From Oscillospiraceae bacterium (GTDB taxonomy: Bacteria; Bacillota; Clostridia; Oscillospirales; Oscillospiraceae): a DNA stretch of 61,259 bases. Location: assembly GCA_015067975.1 (NCBI GenBank), contig SVLK01000007.1, forward strand, positions 1 to 61,259, given 5' to 3'. Each line of letters begins with the position of its first letter. Position 1 is the first letter of the stretch. The notes beneath the pieces were generated by a model. That model was not told the origin of the DNA. It ran no database searches and saw only the letters and a program-made list of their open reading frames with translations. Shown here in pieces: positions 8,451-16,765 of this stretch. A program made the position numbers and the translations under genes.

Positions 8451-8479
8451 ATTATAGCGTGAATGTCCGGCAAACGCAA
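8451..8479 (-). promoter_or_regulatory. pncB promoter
   Basis: On the minus strand TTGCGT (8474-8479) is followed after 17 bases by TATAAT (8451-8456), 45 bases before the pncB start. Confidence 0.75.
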
Positions 8480-8512
8480 TCCATTTACAGCATTTTTGTT
8501 GACTTCTACACA

Positions 8513-9040
8513 TTACTGCTGTCTTGACACCTTCCCATTTGCCATTTTGATTCCTTCTTGGCACAGCAACCACTCTTTTCGCGGGATACCGCCTGCATAT
8601 CCGGTCAACGCGCCGTCACTTGCCACCACACGGTGACAGGGAACGATGATGCTGATGGGGTTCTTCCCTACGGCGCTGCCTACCGCCTGCGCCGAAAAGC
8701 GGCTAAGGCCGCGACGCTGCGCCAGCTGCGCTGCCAGCGTACCGTAGGTAGTGGTGGTACCATAGGGGATCTCCAGCAGCAGTTGCCACACCTCCTGCTG
8801 AAAGACAGTGCCTTGCGGCGCAAGAGGCAGCGGGGAGACAGGCGGCGCCTTACCGGCAAAATAGGCATCCAACCACTGCCGCGCAGATGCAAATACAGGT
8901 AAACCATCGCAACGCTGCCATACGTTTTCTCTGCCGCCGAAATATTTCTGCCCCTCCAGCCACAGGCCTGTCAGGGCCGCGCCATCGCTGCCCAAGGTCA
9001 ATTCGCCTATCGGGGAAGAATAGATTGTGCAGTAGTACAT
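8513..9040 (-). CDS. ogt: methylated-DNA--[protein]-cysteine S-methyltransferase
   Basis: A 175-residue suicidal DNA repair protein that takes the alkyl group from O6-alkylguanine onto its active-site Cys135 in the PCHRV motif. The preceding helix-turn-helix (PYGTTTTYGTLAAQL) and AVGSAVGKNP segments are canonical. The start at 9040 is preferred because GGAGAAGGG precedes it; an ATG six codons upstream at 9058 has no comparable site. It sits downstream of the CBS-domain gene and its terminator. Confidence 0.93.
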   Translation of the reverse strand: MYYCTIYSSPIGELTLGSDGAALTGLWLEGQKYFGGRENVWQRCDGLPVFASARQWLDAYFAGKAPPVSPLPLAPQGTVFQQEVWQLLLEIPYGTTTTYGTLAAQLAQRRGLSRFSAQAVGSAVGKNPISIIVPCHRVVASDGALTGYAGGIPRKEWLLCQEGIKMANGKVSRQQ

Positions 9041-9064
9041 CGTATATCCCTTCTCCATTAAGTC

Positions 9065-9093
9065 AAAAGCAGACTCCTCAGGAGTCTGCTTTT
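9065..9093. terminator. terminator overlapping the CBS gene stop
   Basis: A perfect 13-bp inverted repeat (AAAAGCAGACTCC and its complement) has a TCA loop that is itself the stop codon of the minus-strand CBS gene. The stem ends give four T on either strand. Confidence 0.75.
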
Positions 9094-9482
9094 GTAGCCA
9101 AATATTCCATATACCTCTTGCGGGTCAAAATACCGCACAGTGCACCTCTGTCATCCACAATGGGGACAAAGTTCTGATTCATCATAGCATCTTTCACAAC
9201 TTCGTCAGCCGCATCAATGCCCAACGCGGGGCAAAAGTCGCGGCGGATGATGCTGCCAATGCTGCGGCGTTCATGCGCTTTCAGATCCGTAGTGCCTGTG
9301 CTGAGAAGATGCCACAAAAAGTCGCCCTCCGTCACGCAGCCTATGTAGTGTCCGCCCTCATCCAGAACGGGCACGGCTGTGTATCCGTGTTTTTTGAACA
9401 CCTCCAGTCCTTGCCGGACGGTGCTGTCCTCACGGAGGTGTGCTGTCAGCACTTTGGGGATCATCCATTTTGCTATATTCAT
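9078..9482 (-). CDS. CBS-domain pair protein
   Basis: A 134-residue cytoplasmic protein made almost entirely of two tandem CBS repeats (about 8-60 and 78-130), each with the GYTAVPVLDEGGHYIG or NFVPIVDDRGALCGI core. Such stand-alone pairs bind adenine nucleotides (AMP, ATP, SAM) and act as sensors; the target of this one is unknown. A GGG-containing ribosome binding site precedes the ATG at 9482. It follows the CD1247-like gene by 26 bases, so cotranscription is likely. Confidence 0.88.
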   Translation of the reverse strand: MNIAKWMIPKVLTAHLREDSTVRQGLEVFKKHGYTAVPVLDEGGHYIGCVTEGDFLWHLLSTGTTDLKAHERRSIGSIIRRDFCPALGIDAADEVVKDAMMNQNFVPIVDDRGALCGILTRKRYMEYLATKADS

Positions 9483-9508
9483 CTTCTTACCCTACAGACA
9501 GACTTGGC

Positions 9509-9937
9509 TCAGTCGTCCTCTTCCTCGTCGTCTTCGTCAGAGGCCAGATCGGACAGGTCAAACTCCAGCTTTTCGCCGCAGTTGGGGCAGATGATCTCGC
9601 CGGCTTCCAGTTCATCCTCGTCAAACAGGATTTCCTCTTCGCAGACGGGGCAGGTGGTCTCGAACCACTCGCCATCCTCGTCATCCTCGTCGTCCTCATC
9701 TTCTTCATCGTCGATCAGCTCATACAGAACTTCTTCCACTTCGGACAGATCGTCGCTGACGGCGTCCAGACCCTCTTCCATATCGTACAGTTCCTCGTCG
9801 ATATCGGCGATCTTCTCGCACATATCATCCAGAACGTCGATGATGGCGGCAATCAGCTTGCCTTCCTTGGTATCGGTATCCAGTGCCAGGCCCTCGGCCA
9901 AACCCTTCAGATAAGCTACCTTCTCGGTCATTTCCAT
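9509..9937 (-). CDS. CD1247 N-terminal domain-containing acidic zinc-ribbon protein
   Basis: A 142-residue very acidic protein. Residues 1-75 match the CD1247 N-terminal helical domain (KVAYLKGLAEGLAL...KLIAAIIDVLDDM). A run of Asp/Glu (77-90) leads to a zinc ribbon with C96, C99, C117 and C120, and a second Asp/Glu run ends the protein. The family is restricted to Clostridia and its function is not established; the architecture suggests a nucleic-acid- or RNA-polymerase-associated factor, which is inference. AGGAGT precedes the ATG, and the gene follows efp by 43 bases. Confidence 0.88.
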   Translation of the reverse strand: MEMTEKVAYLKGLAEGLALDTDTKEGKLIAAIIDVLDDMCEKIADIDEELYDMEEGLDAVSDDLSEVEEVLYELIDDEEDEDDEDDEDGEWFETTCPVCEEEILFDEDELEAGEIICPNCGEKLEFDLSDLASDEDDEEEDD

Positions 9938-9980
9938 ATTCTTACTCCTTTCGCTGCGGTGCAGAATGTGAATTCGTTAC

Positions 9981-10547
9981 TTACTTAGCGCGGCCCAGAT
10001 ATTCGCCAGTACGGGTGTCGATGGTGATCTTGTCGCCGATGTTGATGAACAGAGGCACCTTCACCTCAGCGCCGGTCTCCACGGTGGCGGGCTTCAGGGT
10101 GTTGGTAGCGGTGTTGCCGGCCAGGCCCGGCTCAGTCTCGGTGACTTCCAGATCCATGAAGTTGGGGCACTCCAGACCAAACACGTTGCCCTTATAGCTC
10201 AGGGTCTTGCAGACGGTGTTCTCGGTAACGAAGCGGAAAGCATCGCCCAGAATGTCAGCGCCCAGAGGAACCATGTCGTAGGTCTCCTGATCCATGAAGT
10301 AGTACAGATCGCCATCGTTGTAGCTGTAAGCCATATCCTTACGCTCCACGAAAGCTTCCTCAAACTTGGCGGTGGGGTTGAAAGAAGTTTCGGTCACAGC
10401 ACCGGTCACCACGTTGCGCATCTTGGTGCGAACGAAAGCGGCGCCCTTGCCGGGCTTAACGTGCTGGAACTCGACGACCTGCATCACCTTGCCGTCCATC
10501 TCGAAAGTCTTACCGTTTCTGAAATCGCCAGCGGTAATAGTTGCCAT
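9981..10547 (-). CDS. efp: elongation factor P
   Basis: A 188-residue EF-P with the three beta-barrel domains in full. The loop [10 protein letters not shown] carries K34, the tip lysine that is modified in many bacteria and enters the peptidyl-transferase centre to relieve stalling at polyproline. The C-terminal [18 protein letters not shown] is canonical. GGGAGG precedes the start at 10547, and a consensus promoter lies about 80 bases upstream. It heads the efp-CD1247-CBS gene set. Confidence 0.97.
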   Translation of the reverse strand: MATITAGDFRNGKTFEMDGKVMQVVEFQHVKPGKGAAFVRTKMRNVVTGAVTETSFNPTAKFEEAFVERKDMAYSYNDGDLYYFMDQETYDMVPLGADILGDAFRFVTENTVCKTLSYKGNVFGLECPNFMDLEVTETEPGLAGNTATNTLKPATVETGAEVKVPLFINIGDKITIDTRTGEYLGRAK

Positions 10548-10624
10548 AATATGATCCTCCCGTATAATGGGGAAATCACTTCGCGCTTTCCCCGAATTTA
10601 CAATAATGCTAAAACAGCTCTTTT

Positions 10625-10653
10625 ATTTTACATGATGTCCTGCCGTTTGGCAA
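10625..10653 (-). promoter_or_regulatory. efp promoter
   Basis: On the minus strand TTGCCA (10648-10653) is followed after 17 bases by TAAAAT (10625-10630). A leader hairpin with GGGGAAA/TTTCCCC arms follows before the efp ribosome binding site. Confidence 0.75.
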
Positions 10654-10695
10654 GTGTTTTACTTCACTTTTTCCCGCTGATGCAGGAAAAGTACA

Positions 10696-11769
10696 TTACA
10701 GGTGCACCAGTTCCTTGGGCAGTGTCATCAAATTTTCGCATCCGTCAGCGCGCAGCACCACCGTGTCCTCGATCCGCACGCCGAAACGCCCCGGCAGATA
10801 GATGCCCGGCTCCACGCTGATCACCGCGCCCTCCGGCAGCGGCTGGTCGTTAGATGGCGTGGCATTGGGGCGCTCATGCACCTCCAGTCCCAGACTATGG
10901 CCCAGACTGTGGCCAAAATAGGTGCCATAACCGGCTGCCTCGATGATATCGCGGGCGGCGGCATCCACTTCCCGTCCGGTCTTTCCGGCGCGGGCAGCAT
11001 CCAGTCCTGCCTGCTGCGCCTGCTGCACCACGGAATAGACATGCTGCATCTCTTCGCTCACCTCGCCCACGGCAACGGTGCGGGTCATATCGGAACAATA
11101 GCCGTGATACACACAGCCAAAATCAAAAGTAATAAAATCGCCTTCGCAAATGGCGCGGTCAGTGGGCACGGCATGAGGCATGCTGCTGTTGGGGCCGCTG
11201 GCCACGATGGTATCAAATGACATCTTCTCCGCACCGGCGCAGATGCACAGATACTGCAGCCGTGCAGCAATCTGTCGCTCCGTCATGCCCGGGTGCAGCT
11301 CACTCAGCAGCTGCGAAAAGGCCTTCTCGGCAATGCGCTGCGCCGCCTTCATGGCTGCGACCTCATCCTCATCCTTACTCTGGCGCAGCTGCTGCATCAG
11401 CGCCGTGGCGCCCTTCAGTTGGCAATGCAGCTTTGCCTCATAAGCACGGAAGTCCGACACCGTCATGTGGTCTTCTTCAAAACCGATCACCTTTGCGCCG
11501 CTCAGTTCCAAGGCTTCGTTGAGCCAGCTGATATACCCTTTTTGGCCGTCCACCAGGCCGATGGCGGCATTGTCGATGGCGTTTTCTGCTGCCTCGATAT
11601 AGCGCGAGTCGGTGAAAAAGAAGTTGCCCTGTTTCGTCACCAGCGCCACGCCACCCTCACTGTCAGAGGCGAAGCCTGTGGCGTAGAAGCGGTTGGCCGC
11701 ACCGGTCAGCAGCATACCGTCCAGTTGATATTCATCCAACAGCGATGCAATGGCAGCAAAACGGCTCAT
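10696..11769 (-). CDS. Xaa-Pro aminopeptidase (M24 family)
   Basis: A 357-residue metallopeptidase that removes N-terminal residues next to proline. An N-terminal creatinase-like domain (about 1-125) is followed by the pita-bread catalytic domain with the metal ligand segments FDFGCVYHGYCSDMTRT (two Asp), GHSLGH (His), SVEPGIY (Glu) and GVRIEDT (Glu). The start at 11769 has AAAGGAG upstream and overlaps the yqeG stop by four bases, indicating translational coupling. It could be assigned PepP or PepQ; substrate preference is not visible. Confidence 0.93.
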   Translation of the reverse strand: MSRFAAIASLLDEYQLDGMLLTGAANRFYATGFASDSEGGVALVTKQGNFFFTDSRYIEAAENAIDNAAIGLVDGQKGYISWLNEALELSGAKVIGFEEDHMTVSDFRAYEAKLHCQLKGATALMQQLRQSKDEDEVAAMKAAQRIAEKAFSQLLSELHPGMTERQIAARLQYLCICAGAEKMSFDTIVASGPNSSMPHAVPTDRAICEGDFITFDFGCVYHGYCSDMTRTVAVGEVSEEMQHVYSVVQQAQQAGLDAARAGKTGREVDAAARDIIEAAGYGTYFGHSLGHSLGLEVHERPNATPSNDQPLPEGAVISVEPGIYLPGRFGVRIEDTVVLRADGCENLMTLPKELVHL

Positions 11770-12269
11770 ATATAGTTCTCCTTTGTCATGGCTTTGAAAG
11801 GCGCTTGCAGCATGTGGAGAATGTGATTCCACGTGCCCACAGGACCGCCCAGCGGCTCTACCATCAGCGCGAGGATGTTGCTGCGCTTGGCGCCCAGTAC
11901 ATCGGTCAGCAGCTTATCACCCAGCATGGCGGTTTCCCGGTTGGTGACGCCGGCCTTTGCCATGGCTTCGCGGTAGCCACGCTTGGCAGGCTTCCCGGCA
12001 TGGCCCACATAGGTGATGCCCATATTCTTGCAGAACATCTCCACCCGCGCACTGCTGCGGTTATTGGAGAGGATCATCACCTCGATGCCGTGCTGCTGCA
12101 TCGCCTGCACCCAATCCAGCACCTTTTGGTCGGGGCGGGCCATGCTGCGGGGCGCGAGGGTATAATCCAGATCGCACAGCAGCAACCGGATCCCCCAGCT
12201 TTGCAGCATGGCAGGCGTGATATTCCAATAGGCGGCATACAGCCGGTCCGGCACAAGAGAAAGACTCAT
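11766..12269 (-). CDS. yqeG: YqeG-family HAD phosphatase
   Basis: A 167-residue HAD-superfamily IIIA phosphatase. It shows the nucleophile motif DLDYTL (near residue 35), the serine motif LSNN (near 70), a lysine in GKPAKRG and the acidic motif GDKLLTDV. YqeG relatives include the mitochondrial phosphatidylglycerophosphate phosphatase family, but the bacterial substrate is unproven. AAAGGAG precedes the start at 12269. It overlaps the downstream peptidase gene by four bases. Confidence 0.9.
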   Translation of the reverse strand: MSLSLVPDRLYAAYWNITPAMLQSWGIRLLLCDLDYTLAPRSMARPDQKVLDWVQAMQQHGIEVMILSNNRSSARVEMFCKNMGITYVGHAGKPAKRGYREAMAKAGVTNRETAMLGDKLLTDVLGAKRSNILALMVEPLGGPVGTWNHILHMLQAPFKAMTKENYI

Positions 12270-12344
12270 AGAGTGTCTCCTTTATACATAATCTTACGGT
12301 GTAGTGTACCATTGATTGGTTTCAAATACAAGGGGGTGAACTGC

Positions 12345-13121
12345 TTGCAGCTATATCTGGCCGCCACACCGGACCGTCTGGCGGCGGCACAGCGCTGTAC
12401 GTGCCGCATGGCACATGTGGCCTACCGCGTAGGGGCAGATGGACATCTCCACGGCACACCGCTGCCCACAGCGCTGCAAGGCGGCATGATGGTGCTGGGA
12501 GAAACGGAAGAATCCTGTTTTCATGCACCGGATACGCTGTGCCGCGAGATTTTGCGCAGCTGCCTGCGCCGCTGCTTTTCCGGCATCGTGTTGGATTTTC
12601 CGCTGAGTGTCGACAGGAAGCGGCTGACGTTTGCAAAGCAGCTGGAGCGTTGGGCTATGCAGTACCAACGCCGGCTCTATGTGCCGGAGAGTTATGCACC
12701 GTACCTGCCGCAGAGCAAAGTGCTGCTGTGCACAGCGCTCACCTCCGGACGGCTGCAGCAGCGGCTGGAGGAGGCAGCCGCGCAGTACACCCCGCAGCGT
12801 CTCGCGCTGGATCTGCAGCGGTTGGCCATGGATTTCCCGTTGCCCGCGCCCGACGGGCAGGGCACGCCGCTCTCCCCTGCCGAACTGCAGCGGCGCTGCC
12901 GTGGGCAGAACGTGTATTTCTCCGAAGATCTGTGCGCCCGCTACTTTACGCAGCAGCAAAACGGACACACCCACTTTGTCCTGTTTGACGACACTCACAC
13001 GCTGCGGCGAAAAATGGTGCTGGCGCAGCAGCTGGGCATCGGCGAAGCCTTCGTGATGCTGCCGGAGGTAGAGGATCTTCTGGAAGATCTCTTTGCAAAA
13101 AAGAAAGAAGGTGAACTGTGA
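12345..13121 (+). CDS. uncharacterised protein, TIM-barrel-like
   Basis: A 258-residue protein starting at TTG (12345) behind AGGGGGTG; the frame stays open upstream but no other start has a ribosome binding site. Alternating hydrophobic strands and helices (SGIVLDFPLS, RRLYVPESYA, RLALDLQRLAMDFPLP, THFVLFDDTHTLRRKMVLAQQLGIGEAFVM) resemble a barrel, and the last segment recalls the end of family-18-type glycosidase barrels. No catalytic DxxDxDxE motif is seen, so an enzymatic role is not claimed. There is no signal peptide. It is divergent from yqeG. Confidence 0.75.
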   Translation: MQLYLAATPDRLAAAQRCTCRMAHVAYRVGADGHLHGTPLPTALQGGMMVLGETEESCFHAPDTLCREILRSCLRRCFSGIVLDFPLSVDRKRLTFAKQLERWAMQYQRRLYVPESYAPYLPQSKVLLCTALTSGRLQQRLEEAAAQYTPQRLALDLQRLAMDFPLPAPDGQGTPLSPAELQRRCRGQNVYFSEDLCARYFTQQQNGHTHFVLFDDTHTLRRKMVLAQQLGIGEAFVMLPEVEDLLEDLFAKKKEGEL

Positions 13122-13135
13122 CAGTTCACCTTCTT
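13105..13135. terminator. bidirectional terminator overlapping a stop codon
   Basis: A perfect 14-bp inverted repeat (AAGAAGGTGAACTG) has the TGA stop codon of the plus-strand gene as its loop. It lies between that gene and the convergent rpsU gene. Confidence 0.8.
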
Positions 13136-13146
13136 GTTGAAACAGA

Positions 13147-13332
13147 TTAATAATATCTCTTGTTTCTATTCTTGCGGGCAGCCTCGGACTTCTTGCGGCG
13201 CTTGACGCTGGGGCTCTCATAGCACTCTCTGCGGCGCACCTCTGCCACGATGCCAGCCTTGGCGCAGCTTCTCTTAAAACGCTTCAGAGCGCTGTCCAGG
13301 GACTCGCCTTCCTTGACATGTACTTCGGACAT
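13147..13332 (-). CDS. rpsU: 30S ribosomal protein S21
   Basis: A 61-residue, very basic protein of the small ribosomal subunit. The opening [52 protein letters not shown] order is the S21 signature, and the Lys/Arg-rich tail is normal. GAGGG precedes the ATG at 13332. A near-perfect consensus promoter drives it alone, consistent with high expression. Confidence 0.97.
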   Translation of the reverse strand: MSEVHVKEGESLDSALKRFKRSCAKAGIVAEVRRRECYESPSVKRRKKSEAARKNRNKRYY

Positions 13333-13411
13333 CTATTTTCCCTCCCTCCGATATATCCGGCTCGATCCAGGATACTCTTTAAGAGTCATTGGACATGACT
13401 TAACAGACAGC

Positions 13412-13440
13412 ATTATATCGGCTCAACATAGGCTTGTCAA
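13412..13440 (-). promoter_or_regulatory. rpsU promoter
   Basis: On the minus strand TTGACA (13435-13440) is followed after 17 bases by TATAAT (13412-13417), a full consensus sigma-A-type promoter. Confidence 0.9.
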
Positions 13441-13466
13441 GCTATTTTTTTGCAAAATCGCAAAGA

Positions 13467-13501
13467 AAATACGGAGGGAAACAGCCTGTTTCCCTCCGTA
13501 T
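13467..13501 (-). terminator. leuS terminator
   Basis: A long stem (ATACGGAGGGAAACA with its complement, 13469-13501) is followed by TTTTC on the minus strand and lies 25 bases after the leuS stop. Confidence 0.8.
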
Positions 13502-13525
13502 GACATTGATTCGTTCTTCTCGCTT

Positions 13526-16036
13526 TTACTTGGCGGGCTTGACGATCAGGTTGACCAGCTTGTTCTTGACAAGGATGGTCTTCACAACGGACATGCCCTC
13601 GGTAGCCTTCTTCACCTTTTCCACGTCCATAGCGGCAGCCACAACAGTCTCCTGCTCACTGTCCACGGGGACGATGACAGTGCCCTTCAGCTTGCCGTTG
13701 ACCTGCACGGCCATCTCCACGTTGGCGTCCACGGTCTTGGACTCGTCGTAGACGGGCCAGTTCATCTGCATAGCCATCTTGCCGTACTTGGCGGCAAAGC
13801 CCAGCAGTTCCCACATTTCCTCCACCATGTGAGGTGCGAAGGGGCTGAGCATCAGCAGCAGCTGCTCCAGATCGCCACGGGTAGCGCCGTTGATATAGAA
13901 CTCGTTGACCATAGCCATCAAGGCAGCAATGGCGGTGTTCAGCTTCAGATCATCGATATCGGCGGTGACCTTCTTGATGGTCTTGTGGATGATGCTCTCG
14001 TTCTTGGCGCTGACGGTCATGTCGTCGGCAGCCTGATCCATCAGATTCCAGCAGCGATCCAGGAAGCGCTTGGAGCCCTTGACGGCATCGTCGGACCAGG
14101 CAGCGGTCTTTTCAAAGTCACCGATGAACATGATGTAAAGGCGCATGGTATCGGCACCGTAAGCCTTGATGACATCGTCGGGGTTGACCACATTGCCCAG
14201 AGACTTGGACATCTTCACAGCGGGGCGCTGAGCCTGAGAGCCGTACTTGGCGATCAAAGCTTCCTTCTCCTCCTCGGTGGCGGCAAAGCCAACGTAGTGG
14301 GGGTTCTTGCCCAGGATCATGCCGTGGCTGGTGCGCTTAGCATAGGGTTCCTTGGTGTGGACCACACCGATATCATACAGGAACTTATGCCAGAAACGGC
14401 TGTACAGCAGGTGCAGCGTGGTGTGCTCCATACCGCCGTTGTACCAATCCACGGGGCCCCAGTATTCCTCAGCCTCTTTGCTGACCAGTTCCTTGTCATT
14501 GTGGGGATCCATATAGCGCAGGAAATACCAGCTGGAACCGGCCCACTGAGGCATGGTGTCGGTCTCGCGCTTGGCAGGTGCACCGCAGCAGGGGCAGGTG
14601 GTATTGACCCAGTCGGTCATCTTGGCAATGGGGCTCTCGCCGTCATCGGTGGGCTCGTAGCTCTCCACCTGAGGCAGCACCAGAGGCAGCTGCTCCTCGG
14701 GAACGGGCACCCAACCGCACTTGTCGCACTTGACCAGAGGAATGGGCTCGCCCCAGTAGCGCTGGCGGGAGAATACCCAGTCACGCAGCTTGAAGTTCAC
14801 CTTCTCGCGGCCCCAGCCCTGCTCGATGGCATACTGCTTCATGGCAGGGATGGCCTCCTTGACGGTCATTCCGTTGAGGAAACCGGAGTTGACCATGATG
14901 GCGGTGTCGTCCTTGGCCACGAAAGCTTCTTTGGTGATATCGCCGCCGGAAACCACTTCCACGATGGGCAGACCGAACTTGGTGGCAAACTCCCAGTCGC
15001 GCTGGTCGTGGCCGGGCACGCCCATGACGATACCGGTACCGTAACCCATCAGCACGTAGTCGGATACGAACATAGGCACCACAGCGCCGGTGGCAGGGTT
15101 GGTAACCTCGATGCCTTGCAGCAGCACGCCGGTCTTATCCTTGTTCAGCTCGCCGCGCTCGAAATCGCTCTTGCGGGAAGCAGCATCCTGATAGGCCACC
15201 ACTTCGTCCCAGTTGGCGATCTTATCCTTCCACTTCAGCAGCAGAGGATGCTCGGGAGAGATAACGGTATAGGTCACGCCGAACAGCGTATCGGCACGGG
15301 TGGTATACACGGTGATCTCGTCCTCGGTATTGGTCTGGAAAGTAACTTCCGTACCGGTGGAGCGACCGATCCAGTTCTTCTGCTGCGTCTTCACGCGCTC
15401 GATGAAGTCCAGACCGTCCAGATCGTCGATGAGGCGATCGGCGTATTCAGTGATCTTCAGCATCCACTGGCTCTTTTCCTTGCGGATGACCTCGCTGCCG
15501 CAGCGCTCGCACACGCCTTCCACCACTTCTTCGTTGGCCAGCACGCACTTGCAGCTGGTACACCAGTTCACAGGCATGGTGGCCTTATAGGCCAGGCCCT
15601 TCTTATACAGCTGCAGGAAGATCCACTGGGTCCACTTGTAGTAGCTGGGGTCGGTGGTGTCCACCACGCGGTCCCAGTCAAAACCGTAACCCAGCATCTT
15701 CAGCTGACGGGTGAAGTTTTCCACGTTCTGCTTGGTAACGATGGAGGGATGGATGTGGTTCTTGATGGCGAAGTTCTCGGTGGGCAGACCGAAAGCGTCG
15801 AAGCCGATGGGGAACAGCACATTGTAGCCTTCCATGCGCTTTTTGCGCGAAACGATGTCAATGGCGGTGAAAGGACGGGGATGGCCCACATGCAGACCGG
15901 CTGCACTGGGATAGGGGAATTCGATCAGGCCATAGAACTTGGGACGGCTCTTGTCACCGGTAACGGCAGCATAGGGCTTGCTGACTTCCCAGTTGTCCTG
16001 CCATTTCTTTTCAATGGCCGCAAAATCGTACTTCAT
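13526..16036 (-). CDS. leuS: leucyl-tRNA synthetase
   Basis: An 836-residue class I aminoacyl-tRNA synthetase that charges tRNA-Leu. The HIGH motif appears as HVGH (49-52) and KMSKS near 604-608. A CP1 editing insertion, zinc-binding CTSCKC...CERC and CDKCG...CPCC clusters, and a C-terminal anticodon-binding/tail region fill the rest, matching the usual bacterial length. GGAG precedes the start at 16036. The T-box leader just upstream with a Leu specifier confirms identity. Confidence 0.97.
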   Translation of the reverse strand: MKYDFAAIEKKWQDNWEVSKPYAAVTGDKSRPKFYGLIEFPYPSAAGLHVGHPRPFTAIDIVSRKKRMEGYNVLFPIGFDAFGLPTENFAIKNHIHPSIVTKQNVENFTRQLKMLGYGFDWDRVVDTTDPSYYKWTQWIFLQLYKKGLAYKATMPVNWCTSCKCVLANEEVVEGVCERCGSEVIRKEKSQWMLKITEYADRLIDDLDGLDFIERVKTQQKNWIGRSTGTEVTFQTNTEDEITVYTTRADTLFGVTYTVISPEHPLLLKWKDKIANWDEVVAYQDAASRKSDFERGELNKDKTGVLLQGIEVTNPATGAVVPMFVSDYVLMGYGTGIVMGVPGHDQRDWEFATKFGLPIVEVVSGGDITKEAFVAKDDTAIMVNSGFLNGMTVKEAIPAMKQYAIEQGWGREKVNFKLRDWVFSRQRYWGEPIPLVKCDKCGWVPVPEEQLPLVLPQVESYEPTDDGESPIAKMTDWVNTTCPCCGAPAKRETDTMPQWAGSSWYFLRYMDPHNDKELVSKEAEEYWGPVDWYNGGMEHTTLHLLYSRFWHKFLYDIGVVHTKEPYAKRTSHGMILGKNPHYVGFAATEEEKEALIAKYGSQAQRPAVKMSKSLGNVVNPDDVIKAYGADTMRLYIMFIGDFEKTAAWSDDAVKGSKRFLDRCWNLMDQAADDMTVSAKNESIIHKTIKKVTADIDDLKLNTAIAALMAMVNEFYINGATRGDLEQLLLMLSPFAPHMVEEMWELLGFAAKYGKMAMQMNWPVYDESKTVDANVEMAVQVNGKLKGTVIVPVDSEQETVVAAAMDVEKVKKATEGMSVVKTILVKNKLVNLIVKPAK

Positions 16037-16079
16037 GGTGAATCTCCTTTATTTGTAAATGTATTATTGCAAACAAAAA

Positions 16080-16335
16080 CGCCCCTGACTCCTTTTCGGA
16101 GTCAGGGGCGATCAGATCGCGGTACCACCCTGATATGACCGTCGGTTACCCAAAACAGTCCTCAGTACCCACATGGGGCTTCGCCGTAACGGAGCGCACC
16201 GTCCTGCCCTACTGCTGCTTTCAAGCAGGAAACTCCGGGGCCAGTATCACCAAGTCCTCCACCGGCTCGCACCGACCGCCGGCTCTCTTGAGGCAGGAAA
16301 CTTCGCTTTTCTCCCCATCGCAGTTTTTCACATAC
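16080..16335 (-). promoter_or_regulatory. T-box leader of leuS
   Basis: The minus strand contains the T-box core AGGGTGGTACCGCG (16118-16131) followed by a 13-bp terminator (16080-16110) with a T5 tail. Upstream is a stem I with the GAGAGCCGG...GGTGCGAGCCGG apical part. A CTG triplet at 16242-16244 is the likely leucine specifier. Uncharged tRNA-Leu would favour antitermination and leuS expression. Confidence 0.95.
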
Positions 16336-16342
16336 GCAAATT

Positions 16343-16371
16343 ATTGTAATCAGTTTTCGCTGATTTGTCAA
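16343..16371 (-). promoter_or_regulatory. leuS promoter
   Basis: On the minus strand TTGACA (16366-16371) is followed after 17 bases by TACAAT (16343-16348), placing the transcript start just upstream of the T-box stem I. Confidence 0.8.
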
Positions 16372-16385
16372 ACCTTTTCTCTTCT

Positions 16386-16754
16386 TTATTCGTGCTCATC
16401 CACAACGCCGGCCAGATCCAGCGGCTTGCCGTCACGCCACAGGCGCTCCAGGCCGTAGAACTCACGAGCCTCGGCGGAGAACACATGGACGGCGATGCAG
16501 CCGTAGTCCAGCAGCACCCAAGTGCCGCCGCGATAACCTTCGCGGTGCAGTGCCTCTTCGCCGGCCTCCTCGTGCATTACCTTCTCCACGTTGTCTACCA
16601 GCGCATTGATCTGGGTGTTGGAAGAGCCGGTGGCGATGACAAAATAGTCGGCCAGCGTGGTCAAATCGCCGATCTCCAGCGCCTGCACTTCCTTCGCCTT
16701 CTTATCTGCCAGCGCGCGGGCGGCCAGCAGAGCCATTTCTTTTGCAGTTTTCAT
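16386..16754 (-). CDS. rsfS: ribosome silencing factor RsfS
   Basis: A 122-residue RsfS/Iojap protein that binds ribosomal protein L14 and blocks subunit joining in slow growth. The ALEIGDLTTLADYFVIATGSSNTQINAL segment and the WVLLDYGCIAVHVF...REFYGLERLW segment are diagnostic. The start at 16754 has AAGGAG upstream at good spacing. It lies 11 bases after the nadD-yqeK fusion and ends that operon. Confidence 0.96.
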   Translation of the reverse strand: MKTAKEMALLAARALADKKAKEVQALEIGDLTTLADYFVIATGSSNTQINALVDNVEKVMHEEAGEEALHREGYRGGTWVLLDYGCIAVHVFSAEAREFYGLERLWRDGKPLDLAGVVDEHE

Positions 16755-16765
16755 ATTCAATCTCC

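Noticed and set aside
13250-16138. A 962-codon open frame antisense to leuS
   Set aside because: It spans the S21 and leuS genes and the T-box, with no start signal; leuS motifs and T-box fix the true strand.
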